Virus record (IMG/VR): IMGVR_UViG_3300018423_000025
Location: 1 to 38,448 of that record
DNA: 38,448 nt
DNA from: a virus
Strand: one strand, 5' to 3'
A model generated the notes under the pieces. The model was not told the DNA's origin, made no database searches, and saw nothing but the letters and a program-made list of their open reading frames with translations. Position numbers and translations under genes: made by a program. Below, one piece after another: positions 13,801 to 20,245 of the stretch; position 1 is the stretch's first letter, and every line of letters starts with the position of its first letter.

Positions 13801-15649
13801 CAATCTTATTGAAAGTGATAATCGTGTAAAAATACAGTTTGAACCAGAAGTGTTAACAGAAGGCGATCATATTCAGTACACAATTTACAACAGTAAATCT
13901 CAAACCTATAGTCAGATTGTTATTGATAATACTTTTGAATCTGATGGAGAAAATGATTATCACAAGTTTACAGGAGATATTCCTGTACCATTTAATGCAC
14001 AGCCATTCTCTCATAGATTACTTGTAAAATCAAATAACAAAATTTTAAACCCAGGTTATAGTGTTAATATTAAAATCACTGATGCACGTTCGTATAGCTT
14101 AGATGCTTGGAACTTTGCAGACACCACTGCTATTGAGCAACAAGACGTATTGGTTTTTGAAGGAATGACTCAACTTGCTGATGATGCATGGAGTTATGAT
14201 CCAGTAAACTGTAAGATTGATTTGTTAAGAACTGACGTTGCACTAGAAGGATCGACAATCAGTGTATTTGTTATTAAAGAAGCAGAATATTTCTTTGTAG
14301 ATACTGAAGTACAGTTTGAAAGCATAGACAGTAGTGTTTTAGACATGACCGAGTTTGTAGAGACAGGCGATACATTAACTCTGCTTGCAGCAGACAGCAC
14401 TGAATACACCGGACTTGTTGAAAAGATAGTGGATAACTGTATTACTTTAAGATCGATACAAAAAGATATTAAAGATGCATTCCAAACCGATAACGAGTTT
14501 ATTGTAAGTGTAGCTGGAGAAGACAGTACTCAAGTAATGGTTTCAGGTGTTGAATACATACTAAGTGATAACTTGTCATTTGCTACACCACCAAGTAGCG
14601 GTGAAGAAATAGAAATATATCAGTTTAGTAATCACGATGTCAATAACTTTAATAGATATACATACAATGTGACCTCAACTACTGTGAATGCAGCAAGCGA
14701 CACATACATAAGAAGAAACTTGCTAAGTGCAGGAGTTGTTCAGTTAACAGATCCTATTATTGGTACACCTTATGCATGGGTAATCAAAAATGGAACGTTG
14801 TTAACACCTGGTGTTGACTATATTGTTAATGACGATTATAAAGCAGTAAGATTAAAAGATATACCTAACGAAGACGATGTCATTGACATTTTACAGTTTG
14901 GTGCACAGCCTGTTCATCCGAAGTTTGGATTTAGAATATTTAGAGACATGTTGGGTAGAACTCATTATAAACGTTTGAATGAAGGCAATAGTTACATTCT
15001 ACAAAGTCCTTTAAACTATTATGATAACACAATATATCTAGAAAGTGTTGAAGGACTTTATAAACCAAACAGAACTAAAAACTTACCTGGTGTGTTGTTT
15101 ATACAAGGTGAACGCATTGAATACTTTGAAATAAAAAATAACACTGTTACACAACTGCGTAGAGGAACACTAGGCACTGGTGTGAAAGATGTGTACGAAG
15201 AAGGCACCAAGTTGTATGGACAAGCATCAAATGAAACTATCGATTATCAAGATACAACAACAATACAAACTATAAAAGCAGTAGCAGTAGATAGCACTCA
15301 GTTTGTGTTAAATCGAATAGTTTCAAATATTAATGAAATAGATGTTTATGTAGCAGGCAGAAAACTTATAAAAAACCAGATATCAGTGTTTAATCCAACA
15401 TTAGCACTAGATAGTAGTGAAGGTGATACAACAGTTGAAGCTGAGTTTAGTTTAGAAACTAGAATAAGCAGTGATGGAAGTACACAAGAAACTGTGCTAC
15501 TATTAAGAGACGAACCAGTAGAAGGAACAGAAATAAAAATCGTAAGTCAAACCGGAAAAGTTTGGAACGATACAGGAAAGAGTTTAGGAGATTCAGACAA
15601 TCCAATATCTAAATTCTTGCGTAGAGCAACTATTAGCTTACCTAAATAA
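1874..15649 (+). CDS. Giant virion structural protein, 4591 aa
   Basis: A single uninterrupted frame of 4591 codons, about 36% of the window. It starts at ATG overlapping the gp6-like stop by one base, with GGAGGA five bases upstream. Visible pieces: a conserved-looking N-terminus (residues 1-160) of the type found in large marine T4-like structural proteins; chitin-binding-like W..Y..G segments near 1452-1500, 1709-1752 and 2358-2400; FG-GAP/beta-propeller-like repeats about 2120-2645; two GxGY..AP-type segments near 3070-3135 and 3435-3510; a segment containing EVKPYKTKIREY near 3356-3380; many short 'V.VNG..L...DY' modules, mostly after 3560; and a C-terminal segment with FIQGERIEYF and LRRGTLGTG near 4400-4450. 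By position it replaces T4 gp7 (about 1030 aa, baseplate wedge), but homology to gp7 is not visible. It is probably a baseplate-attached or fibre-like protein outside the cell. It has no signal peptide, and no transmembrane segment was noticed. Confidence 0.85.
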   Translation: MAYEKNQNESPIPTDENFTRTASEFLPKYFRTDTNKKFLQSSIDQMISSGTLEKLNSFAGRRYARATKVDDAFYPDVTETRENYQFETSTVIKDTLDNVTFFGDYIDYLGALKYYGVDTTNHNILNKQQSYSLDSHIDWDKFTNFREYYWLPLGPKRITVVGQSKSVQSTYKITTSNQDDNTTYVFTPNGFTNNPTITLYKEQTYRFEINAPGHGFAFTYNRNVEDLNPTNEIEQNNLSRIYTKGIKKFVYDSEGKLAETDLDYIENGVIEWTVPVDVPEDLYYISETDINTSGIVLSKDITENSEINVEEEILGKKTYTTSNGIKLSNGMKVRFAGSVTPEQYADGEWFIEGVGDSIRIINQQDLEVPAVFTDEIEVPFDTFNFDDVPFENADSYPAVQDYIVINRGSADRNPWSRYNRWFHRDVIIASAEANNADPELDEVSRGKRPIIEFDAGLKLWNHGNKTKQNINLVDTFTTDVFSTIEGSLGYSIDGVEVTNGMRVMFTADPDSFVNGKIYIVNFIEHNGRTQISLVPSTDSDPAEGDTVLVTGGTEYKGKMFFYDGDKWNLSQEKTKVNQAPLFDLFDKNETNLNDTVYYPTSSFRGNKVFSYAQGTGANDSILGFPLKYRNINNIGDIVFDFNLLSETISYQDELQNDFTVNSDVLFLKKYNYTGDTFEYKNAWTKSSAQTIQPVILQYNNMLNNFPIDCFNNAGNLDDLFIKLFVNGTKRNDYTITKRNGLAFVTLDTDLESAELVVVKCYSNAPKNNNGVYEIPLNYERNPLNENITTFTLGEVNDHVKTITDFHPEFAGDALGVNNLRDLGPLSPYGRLLMQHEGPLNLPLFHLVSKQYNAVKGLDVARKSYNTFIRSFLREAEKNAFSGSVKEHVDFILQEINKDKSPTQNFYTSDMVPFGGYTVEQHDIDFNGPTYIALKKTFTLDSLSNKAVLVYRNDVQLVHNKDYTFSDGFVYISIDLVQNDVIKIFEYENTNGSFVAPTPVKLGLLPAYEPEKYIDNTYLESKTVIQGHDGSITVGYDDYRDDLLLELEKRIYNNIKVKYDADILNVYDFIPGYDRTTNFSKNDIDALMLGGFSEWLSFANNFDYTKNNTIEGNGFTYNYSSTNDFADKTLKGSWRNVYKTYYDTDRPHTHPWEMLGFTVKPTWWNEVYGPAPYTGDNFVLWQDLEKGIVREPNKPIVVKDKFKRTNLTKHIPTDQYGRLLDPTASGLAKGTLLKTVKNPFVYGDQSPAETAWRRSSDFGFSLLRAWMLLSPAKVFGLGFDRSRITKDIVGNIVWSDTQKRVKLQDIVVPMIKSDMQYLTAGIINYVTANISTRIDTKLSDYKDELAKIKNQLSIRLGGFADKDKIKLVLDSRSPLNKTSVFVPDENYKIFLNKSSVQDIPSISGMIIEQLKNADGESTGFTIRGYDIENPVFNYYPHIPQFNDPGITVGGISESYVNWGTDQLYTKGTVVFYSGRYYRASITHTSGNSFDNENFVGLSKLPEVGGIGAQIRKVFDYSNPQKIYYGAYFSSVQEVVDFMCGYEAYLKQQGFIFNNVSDAGVLEDMTLCIKEFLFFNTQNWDQGAVISTSPVANKLTFFRDYFGVDDIYEPFYNYNLLGGNGQKIEPAFVNLFRDNTDFNVQSLGEGVYLAKLPLIQTEHVILIDNETVFNDVIYDTIPGYKQERIKVVGYRTDFWDGTLNVPGFFYDEAKVVEWTPNTDYTVGDLVKFKQFYYSNVTGHTSGETFDSSQWTLLSSRPQDQLFPNWDYKAKQFADFYDLDTDNFDAEQQRLGQHLIGYQKRDYLNNIITDATSQYKFYQGFIQDKGTKNALTKLFDPLSSANADSIEFFEEWALRLGQYGAIDNIEEVEYVLDDKKFKTEPQIVELVQNKTPARTDLTFEIADFEVYAKPLGYNHKPFTVRNDNEIYTRDAGYVRDKDVEYSVASYDDLAKLDIESVKIGDNIWVQKIKQSWTVLQNVDTDLKVTRLEVNNDKLQGVPGYTITVDTYNHNIKKDDVIGVYASVQEGRGFFKVINVEGKSFTVQTEKDVDVEQFNDSSIPGISRFIAKRYADVDTWNTEAKNKKTYWQDKVWLDADGNGDWSVYQHNKSWSLQEETNNEYETDVNFLTSFASNATNTHLAVGTSLYQNPSSLGAVKIWNRTNESFTKTDIYDLTPDVDYHDDNSGFGSSIAISDDAKYIAVGAPTASNVKTKFVGDLYSLDSANIFFNDIVADRGVLWKAKKNINDIDYKVGQDGSTINSLSQDFEPAYMIPADADGLASGLNSQGCVYIFKRSDLQYYVLDQIITSPNPVSEEEFGYSVQFRNNPDTGLKLFIGAPGADAGKIYFVGYDDINGWQYTTNRDYKGEYSATYAYNKDDIALYDYKFYKALDNLTPGQADPTDATKWEELSENATYTEHTGYVPNYAESLNAASQGIFDPGSRIGEKFDVNKHGDVLVFAAVNTDNTPERKVGIYAAPNRRWQYIQTIEIEDSTSFGKNIAINDNGDKVAVSAMQYDGSTTDTGAVYVFKKTGTGLQAFALDQLVENPYSGKDKLFGQNMKFSGNKLAVSGKNIDNRYQTIFDNDTTIFDAGNTAFGYLEDSTGGIVVFEEIANKFVYSETLEYLRETSNFNFDYFDFVDNHIYVAFENMVPALEGERIDTDTYPEYLDSTNVNKGVIADFRIAKNTNTWNTLVQQSEKIDISNINRVFIYDKKTKDIITNLDFVDPRLGKIPGPAEQEIYYKTFYDPAVYTTSDNVSTIVDSGINWTDEQVGRLWWNVSKASWYNPYQDSNTYRTAYFNKLLPSSEVEVCEWVGTTLTPSEWNEIANTAQGFAKGITGTTLYDDNTFSSKPVFDEVKQSFTNYYYYWVKNTLTVPENGIRKLSADDVAKVISAPQDYGYRFITPLSTSSFALYNVASFVNGKDSILHISFTKDQDNKNNIHYEYQLLSEGFATTKLDSEIERKWVDSLVGYDENVRPVPDPSVPSVQQIGVLNFPRQSMFINRLEAVKQFVERVNSVFIQNPIVDNFVIDKLLEKDEVPLASSGQFDTTADSTSLLRFVEVAKVVSAEIEPVIDNGRITGANIINPGRGYKNAPVIKINSDTGYNASIKTVIDSVGKVVDVTILAQGFDYGADTNFVVRDFSVLIENDETIGGRWAIYSYQNKEWIRTNNQNFDTTKYWDYADWYASGYDSNTAINHIASYTYNLFGLSTNIGDIVKIENVGSGGWLLLKKIDDQLVEDYTVNYETIGRENGTILLSTRLYDYSFKTSGYDANIYDSGFYDREPVQELRNILSALKEDIFVANLYNEYNKCFFASLRYVFAEQSNVDWAFKTSFVKAKHNVSGLDQKLSYQNDNLESYQDYVNEVKPYKTKIREYVSAYEKVDPTGSLVTDFDLPPNHNEVTKEIQTSDAVMRNNSIENIDNKYQSYPYKSWIDNNQYDVISIEVANGGSGYLSTPKVIVSGDNGTTAEAFLSRGSVKEIQITNKGGKYYTAPTVTIEGNLADDGVAATASAILGNPNVRSTHMVMKFDRVSGKTYIADIDTTETFTGTGAKNKFTLEWPMNVNNETFEVFVDDKKLLSSEFTYGNDVNSDKSYKRKQGYINILNAPSIDAAVVIKYKKDISMLSAADRITQYYSPTTGMLGKDLAQLMTGVEYDGAIYDSIDFGTDAGFDIGGFAGTGFDTFVNTFEDEIFEITSDSTFEETFVLSKPLETGYQYNVFVKVAGETQSDDWKIYRLDDPAYDGSTVADNEYAQMLTLEGDDSTASVTVDLTDISTAPGDKVIVSKSTSDGSFTPVATTYDTALSGGDLSYTTATGIEAGDITVDGDGFYTQNTAKGPEEMVPGKVLDTLDIQVYTRASDGVANIAVATYKIQNDSTDEYKLPGLPQSNDGVIVKLDDVILPSERYSIDWNNNVLLFDDSTSNVGETLAIITYGTNGTGLIDTATTIFDGSTTGIVTSVSWDNDRGALVTVNGVVQVENDAYNLIESDNRVKIQFEPEVLTEGDHIQYTIYNSKSQTYSQIVIDNTFESDGENDYHKFTGDIPVPFNAQPFSHRLLVKSNNKILNPGYSVNIKITDARSYSLDAWNFADTTAIEQQDVLVFEGMTQLADDAWSYDPVNCKIDLLRTDVALEGSTISVFVIKEAEYFFVDTEVQFESIDSSVLDMTEFVETGDTLTLLAADSTEYTGLVEKIVDNCITLRSIQKDIKDAFQTDNEFIVSVAGEDSTQVMVSGVEYILSDNLSFATPPSSGEEIEIYQFSNHDVNNFNRYTYNVTSTTVNAASDTYIRRNLLSAGVVQLTDPIIGTPYAWVIKNGTLLTPGVDYIVNDDYKAVRLKDIPNEDDVIDILQFGAQPVHPKFGFRIFRDMLGRTHYKRLNEGNSYILQSPLNYYDNTIYLESVEGLYKPNRTKNLPGVLFIQGERIEYFEIKNNTVTQLRRGTLGTGVKDVYEEGTKLYGQASNETIDYQDTTTIQTIKAVAVDSTQFVLNRIVSNINEIDVYVAGRKLIKNQISVFNPTLALDSSEGDTTVEAEFSLETRISSDGSTQETVLLLRDEPVEGTEIKIVSQTGKVWNDTGKSLGDSDNPISKFLRRATISLPK
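8231..9808 (+). repeat. FG-GAP-like beta-propeller repeats inside the giant structural protein
   Basis: At about residues 2120-2645, blades repeat a pattern of FG.S.A...D....AVGAP followed by G.VYIF. Clear examples are FGSSIAISDDAKYIAVGAP, then GCVYIFKR; FGYSVQF with LFIGAPGADAGKIYFVG; FGKNIAINDNGDKVAVSA, then GAVYVFKK; FGQNMKFSGNKLAVSG, then GGIVVFEE. This is the signature of integrin-alpha-type propellers. A chitin-binding-like segment (about 2358-2400) interrupts the series between blades. Calcium sites (DxDxDG) are not evident, so a lectin-like or purely structural role is equally possible. Confidence 0.65.
13525..15560 (+). repeat. Degenerate ~40-residue 'V.VNG..L...DY' protein modules
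   Basis: Within the last ~700 residues of the giant protein a short module recurs: a hydrophobic strand with a small residue pair (VDD, VNG, KNG, VAG), about eight residues to a DY/AY/RY-type position, a strand, then an acidic 'GD.I.I..Y' strand. Copies are seen near residues 3884-3929 (VKLDDVILPSERYSIDW), 3960-4009 (VTVNGVVQVENDAYNL), 4093-4139, 4219-4254, 4303-4344 (VIKNGTLLTPGVDYIVNDD) and 4491-4563. Further copies lie outside this interval near 723-764, 944-989 and 3563-3616. Divergence at the DNA level is high, so these are old duplications, probably small beta-sandwich units in a fibre stalk. Confidence 0.6.
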
Positions 15650-15652
15650 ATA
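15645..15652 (+). promoter_or_regulatory. Late-promoter-like octamer AATAAATA
   Basis: AATAAATA matches the T4 late promoter octamer TATAAATA at 7 of 8 positions and is followed by C. It overlaps the end of the giant structural gene and lies 19 bases before the ATG at 15672, leaving room for a short leader. T4 late promoters are read by the gp55/gp33-modified host polymerase; whether this phage carries those factors cannot be seen here. Confidence 0.45.
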
Positions 15653-15671
15653 CAGTATAAGGTACAAACAG

Positions 15672-16283
15672 ATGAATGATTTAAAAGATATTAACGGCAT
15701 ACATGTTGAAGGACACATAAAAATACATGATCCAGAATCAGGCGATGTATATGTGAATAAAAGAAATGCTATTCACTACGAAAACATGAGTATAGCCTTA
15801 GCAGAAAGTCTAGCCAATCAAGGACAAGGCTTTATCAATAGTATGAGTTTTGGCAATGGCGGTACTAGTGTTGATCCAACAGGTATTATTACATATCTAA
15901 CTCCTAATAGCACCGGAACAAATGCAACTTTATATAATCAAACATTTGACAAAGTTGTTGATGATAGAAGTGTAAACAATGTTGATCCAACTAGAAACAA
16001 AACCGAAATAAGACATGTTAGCGGAACCAACTATACTGATATTTTAGTCACATGTCTTTTAGATTATGGTGAGCCAGAAGGACAGGACGCATTTGATACA
16101 TCAGCAAATCAAGATGGTATATATGTGTTTGACGAGTTAGGATTAAAAAGTTATAGCTCTAGTGGCACAGGCAGATTGATTACTCATGTCATCTTCCACC
16201 CAGTACAAAAAAGTTTAAACAGACTGATACAAATCGATTATACTGTGCGTGTACAAAGTTTGAGTGGATTTAACGAGGGGTAA
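15672..16283 (+). CDS. Virion structural protein, marine T4-like family (203 aa)
   Basis: Starts at ATG 15672 with AAGG about 10 bases upstream. The sequence has features I recognise from a conserved structural protein of marine T4-like phages: HVEGHIKIHDPESGDVYVNK near the N-terminus, then SMSFGNGGTSVDPTG, DDRSVNNVDPTRNKTEIRHV and, near the end, HVIFHPVQKSLNR. No enzymatic motif is visible. It sits between the giant baseplate-region protein and the tail fibres, where T4 keeps gp8-gp11. A baseplate or fibre-attachment role is therefore likely but not shown; at 203 aa it is shorter than T4 gp8 (334 aa). It probably starts a late transcript, given the octamer just upstream. Confidence 0.7.
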   Translation: MNDLKDINGIHVEGHIKIHDPESGDVYVNKRNAIHYENMSIALAESLANQGQGFINSMSFGNGGTSVDPTGIITYLTPNSTGTNATLYNQTFDKVVDDRSVNNVDPTRNKTEIRHVSGTNYTDILVTCLLDYGEPEGQDAFDTSANQDGIYVFDELGLKSYSSSGTGRLITHVIFHPVQKSLNRLIQIDYTVRVQSLSGFNEG

Positions 16284-16286
16284 AAA

Positions 16287-18353
16287 ATGGCAGGCTATGA
16301 AGTAAGATTTACAGATTTCACCAACAAAGGAGCAATAACTGTCGATGACAACTCCACAAACAGTGATGAAACATCTATTACATTAATAGGTAGAAACTTT
16401 AGCGACTTTGGCGAACTGTTAAATACAAATCTTCTTCAAATGCTAGAGAACTTTGCTAACGCATCAAGCCCTAGCAATCCTGTTGAAGGGCAACTATGGT
16501 ATGATAATACAACAGGTGTTGATCAACTAAAAGTATATGATGGTGCAGTGTGGGTAAGTGCCGGAGGCATCAAAAAAGCAACTAGTGAACCAGAAGCAAG
16601 TTCTAGCACTATTGGAGATATTTGGGTTGATACTGCAAATAGTCAAGTTTATGTTTATACAGGCAGTGGTTATATTTTAGTTGGTCCAGACTATAGCGAA
16701 GGTGCTAGTACTGGTGCAAGGTTTGAAGAAGTTATAAACTCTACAAATATTACTGAAAATGTAGTTATTGACAGAGTAAACAATGTTCCAGTTGCAATCA
16801 CTGCACAAACTGAGTTTAGTTTAAAAAAGGCCGAAACAGGATTTCCTGTTTCAAATGTTCTTAAAAAAGGTATAAATCTTGCAAACGATGCAAAACTTTA
16901 TGGTGTTGCAACAGCAGCAGAAAATCTAGTTATTTCAAATAGCAATATTTCAGCAGCTACTTTTGCAAGAAAAGACATTACAAATAACTTTACAAAATCA
17001 CAAAACATAATTGATAATACTGGTTTGTCTATTGGAGAAAATGGTCTACTAAGATTAAGTATCACAGGTAGCACAGCACAAATTAGACACACAGCAACGG
17101 ATGGTGCATTAGATTTTAAAACTAATGATTCAGGAACTGTGCGCACTGCAATACGTATCACACCAGACAGAAAAGTAGGTATTGCAAACGAAGCACCTCA
17201 AGAGGCATTAGATGTTACAGGCAATGCTCAAGTAAGTGGTACTTTGAAAGTTAATAGTGGTAACGGTAGCACAAGTTTTAGCACTGGTGCACTAGTTGTG
17301 TCAGGAGGACTTGGAGTAAGTCAAAACATGTATCTAGGCGGAAGTTTAGATGTTGCAGAAAATCTTGTAGCAAAAAACATTACCCCAAAAGATAATCTTT
17401 CTTATAACTTAGGTACAACTACTTTAAAATATAATAATGTGTATGCAAATAACTTTGTTGGTAATCTTACTGGTACAGTTAATGGTAACATAAGTGGTAC
17501 AAGTGCCTCTGCAGGAAAACTAGCTAGTCCTACTACATTTAGAATGTCGGGTCATGTTACTGCACCAGAGTTTACATTTGACGGCAGCGGAACTAGCACA
17601 AAAGAGTTTGTAACAACTGTTAGTGAGGCATTTATCACTGGACAATCGTTATCAACTACTATCGAAGGCACAGACGATATATTGATTGCCAGAGGCACAG
17701 ACATTAAAAGAGTCAAGCAATCAACTTTAGTAAGCACAGTTCCAACTTTTACACTAGGCATGATTATGCCATATGCAGCAGAGGAACTTCCAGCATCAGA
17801 AGTTCTTTGGGTGTTATGTCACGGACAGGAACTTGTAAAAGCAAACTATCAATCACTTTATGATTTGATTGGAGATACATATGGAGCACCCTCGAGTGCA
17901 CTCTATTTTAAAGTTCCAGATTTAAGAGGTAGATATGTTTTAGGTCATGTTCCTGACGATGTATCTTATATCGATACAAACCGTGTATATGATAAAGCAA
18001 GCGAAAGTGATTCGTTTGGTGCTTCAAGTGTGATGGGCACAACAGCAGGTCAAGAAAGTGATTGGATTACAAAGGATCAGCTTCCAAATCACGAACACAG
18101 TTTAGAAGGTGATGCAGCAAATCAATACCTAGCAATGACAAATGCAGGCGATGGATCAGACACTGGTGCCGCAGCTAACAACTTGTTAGGAAATACAGCA
18201 GGGTACGGAATAGACAGGACAGGCGGTGTTGAAGATGTAACATTCACAACAGAAAATATTGACAATGTCAATCAAGAGGTTGGTACCAAGTTTAAGGTTA
18301 CTAGTCCTAGTGTTGTAATGAACTATATCATGTACATTGGACCATCTACATAA
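16287..18353 (+). CDS. Tail fibre protein with phage tail collar domain (688 aa)
   Basis: ATG 16287 follows GAGGGG by six bases. The N-terminus (1-75) carries the module shared with the next two genes: an ITVDD-type strand, TLIGRN, LLQMLENFANASSPSNP, then GQLWYD and LKVYDG..W. A second half-copy follows (GDIWVD...VYVYTGSGYILVG). The middle (about 330-420) is low-complexity fibre sequence with ALVVSGGLGVSQNMYLGG and NLTGTVNGNISGTSASAG. Residues ~486-555 form a tail collar domain (TLGMIMPYAA, WVLCHGQEL, YQSLYDLIGDTYG, FKVPDLRGRYVLG), as in T4 gp12. It is followed by QLPNHEHS, an HxH resembling the gp12 metal site. In T4, gp12 binds the host surface irreversibly; a receptor-binding role is inferred. 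Twelve bases separate it from the next fibre gene. Confidence 0.85.
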   Translation: MAGYEVRFTDFTNKGAITVDDNSTNSDETSITLIGRNFSDFGELLNTNLLQMLENFANASSPSNPVEGQLWYDNTTGVDQLKVYDGAVWVSAGGIKKATSEPEASSSTIGDIWVDTANSQVYVYTGSGYILVGPDYSEGASTGARFEEVINSTNITENVVIDRVNNVPVAITAQTEFSLKKAETGFPVSNVLKKGINLANDAKLYGVATAAENLVISNSNISAATFARKDITNNFTKSQNIIDNTGLSIGENGLLRLSITGSTAQIRHTATDGALDFKTNDSGTVRTAIRITPDRKVGIANEAPQEALDVTGNAQVSGTLKVNSGNGSTSFSTGALVVSGGLGVSQNMYLGGSLDVAENLVAKNITPKDNLSYNLGTTTLKYNNVYANNFVGNLTGTVNGNISGTSASAGKLASPTTFRMSGHVTAPEFTFDGSGTSTKEFVTTVSEAFITGQSLSTTIEGTDDILIARGTDIKRVKQSTLVSTVPTFTLGMIMPYAAEELPASEVLWVLCHGQELVKANYQSLYDLIGDTYGAPSSALYFKVPDLRGRYVLGHVPDDVSYIDTNRVYDKASESDSFGASSVMGTTAGQESDWITKDQLPNHEHSLEGDAANQYLAMTNAGDGSDTGAAANNLLGNTAGYGIDRTGGVEDVTFTTENIDNVNQEVGTKFKVTSPSVVMNYIMYIGPST

Positions 18354-18365
18354 GCAGGAGTAAAT

Positions 18366-20195
18366 ATGAGTTATAAAATAAACAAAACAGACGGTACATT
18401 ACTTGTAGATCTTGTAGATGGTAAAATAGATTCAGATTCCATAGATGTAACACTTATAGGTAGAAATACCACAAGTTATGGCGAAGTTATGAATGAAAAC
18501 TTTGTCAAGATATTGGAGAACTTTGCCAATGCAGCCGAACCTGATAATCCACTACGTGGACAAATATGGTACGATACAAGCGATGGACGTTTAAAAGTAT
18601 TTGACGGCACAAGATTTAGAAATACAGACACTACAGTTCTTGGAGCAAGTCAACCTACAATGCTTGCAGGCGATATTTGGATTGATAGTGCAAATCAACA
18701 AATGTATTTTAGTGATGGTGTAGATGTAATACTTGCAGGACCTACGTATACAAGCACACAGGGCTACACAGGAGTTGAACCAGTAACATTAGTTGACAGA
18801 TTTGGACAAAGAAAAACTGTAACGATTTACAAGATTGGAAACCAACCTGCAATGTTGATCAGTAGAGAAGCATTTACTGCTGCTTCAACAACTGACAATC
18901 TTACAAAACTCACAGGATTTACAACGGCTATTAAATCGGGTATCACGATTGCAACTGCACTTAGTGATTTTTCTTTTTATGGAAACGCAGATAGCACAAC
19001 AAAGTTGAGCGACGGTACTACTACTTTTGTCCCTAATGATTTTTTAATAAAAGCATCAACTAGTACTCAAGAAGTTTCAGCAAGATTGCAAGTTACCAAC
19101 ATTGAAGGTTTAAAAGTTGGACCAAATCTAGAAATATTACTAAAAGCTGAAAGCAATAAGGTTGTATTACGATCTACTTCTAATACAGATGATTTAGCAT
19201 TACAAGTCACAAGATCTAATGTGGCAACAGATGCTATTTTTATAGACAATGATGTGTTTAGATTAGGATTTAAAACATCAACTCCAGAATATGATTTTGA
19301 TTTTGCAGGAGATATGAGAGTTACAGGCGATCTAACAGTTCAAGGTGACACTACATATATTTCTACACAAACATTACAACTTGAAGATCATCAGATTGAG
19401 TTGGCAGTTGCAGATGATAGTAGTACATATCCTGATAGTGCTGCTATTGATGACGCAGGTATTGTTATTCGCGGCGGTCCTGAAGGTTACGAATCTAATA
19501 CAAAGTCTTGGACTTGGAAAAATGCAACTGACGCTTGGACTCCACATGCCTACATAGATTTACCTTCTGGATATCATTATAAAATAGGCGGATCTGAAGT
19601 GCTATCATCAACTGCACTTGCAACAAGTGTTACTAGTGCATTAGGCATAACACAGATTGGTACATTAACAGAACTTACAGTTGATAACTTTACTTTTAAC
19701 AGTAGTACATTGACAATGGCTACTCCTTTAACTCTTACAATCGGCGGCGATATTACATTTACAAATGAAAACAAGTTACTTAATGTAGGAACACCAGATG
19801 TTAGCGATGATCCAAACACTGCTGCAACAAAAGAATATGTTGATAATGCATCATTAGAACGTGACGAAGCATTTTCTTTAGATACAACAGGATTAACAGA
19901 CGTACAAATAGCTGATGTTATTGAAGATTTATTTCCAGCTATAACAAAAAACCCTGGAGTATATTGTAAAGTGCATTGTACTAGTTATAGTGGTACATAC
20001 GCTTATGACGCAGGCGATGGACTTACAAAAAGTTTTGTTACAGTTGACAAAAACGGCGTTGAAAACCAAAGTGTTTTACAAGACGTTGCATTTGCTGAAC
20101 AAACAAACCAAACTGTTACACTCACAGTAACACGAACATTAAAAAGATTTGTAGTAAACGGTGCTCAGCAATGGGAGTTTGATACGGATTTATAG
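18366..20195 (+). CDS. Tail fibre protein, N-terminal paralogue (609 aa)
   Basis: ATG 18366 is preceded by AGGAG at a spacing of five bases. Residues 1-80 repeat the shared N-terminal module (TLIGRNTTSYGEVMNENF, LENFANAAEPDNPLRGQ, WYDTSDGRLKVFDG), followed by GDIWIDSANQQMYF. The middle has DFAGDMRVTGDLTVQGDTTY and LQLEDHQIELAVAD, a pattern common in marine T4-like tail fibres. Further on, NTAATKEYVDNA marks a coiled or triple-helical segment. The last ~120 residues (from LSLDTTGLTDVQI-like sequence to the end) differ from both neighbours, and no collar domain is present. It is probably a trimeric fibre component whose conserved N-terminus docks to the baseplate or another fibre and whose C-terminus is variable. 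Confidence 0.75.
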   Translation: MSYKINKTDGTLLVDLVDGKIDSDSIDVTLIGRNTTSYGEVMNENFVKILENFANAAEPDNPLRGQIWYDTSDGRLKVFDGTRFRNTDTTVLGASQPTMLAGDIWIDSANQQMYFSDGVDVILAGPTYTSTQGYTGVEPVTLVDRFGQRKTVTIYKIGNQPAMLISREAFTAASTTDNLTKLTGFTTAIKSGITIATALSDFSFYGNADSTTKLSDGTTTFVPNDFLIKASTSTQEVSARLQVTNIEGLKVGPNLEILLKAESNKVVLRSTSNTDDLALQVTRSNVATDAIFIDNDVFRLGFKTSTPEYDFDFAGDMRVTGDLTVQGDTTYISTQTLQLEDHQIELAVADDSSTYPDSAAIDDAGIVIRGGPEGYESNTKSWTWKNATDAWTPHAYIDLPSGYHYKIGGSEVLSSTALATSVTSALGITQIGTLTELTVDNFTFNSSTLTMATPLTLTIGGDITFTNENKLLNVGTPDVSDDPNTAATKEYVDNASLERDEAFSLDTTGLTDVQIADVIEDLFPAITKNPGVYCKVHCTSYSGTYAYDAGDGLTKSFVTVDKNGVENQSVLQDVAFAEQTNQTVTLTVTRTLKRFVVNGAQQWEFDTDL

Positions 20196-20245
20196 TTTCC
20201 AGCGTATAACTGGTAAATACATAAACATAACAAGGTTAGGTAACT

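Noticed and set aside
20201-20217. Inverted repeat CCAG...CTGG between the second and third fibre genes, considered as a terminator
   Set aside because: The stem is only four base pairs and no T run follows, so it is unlikely to end transcription.
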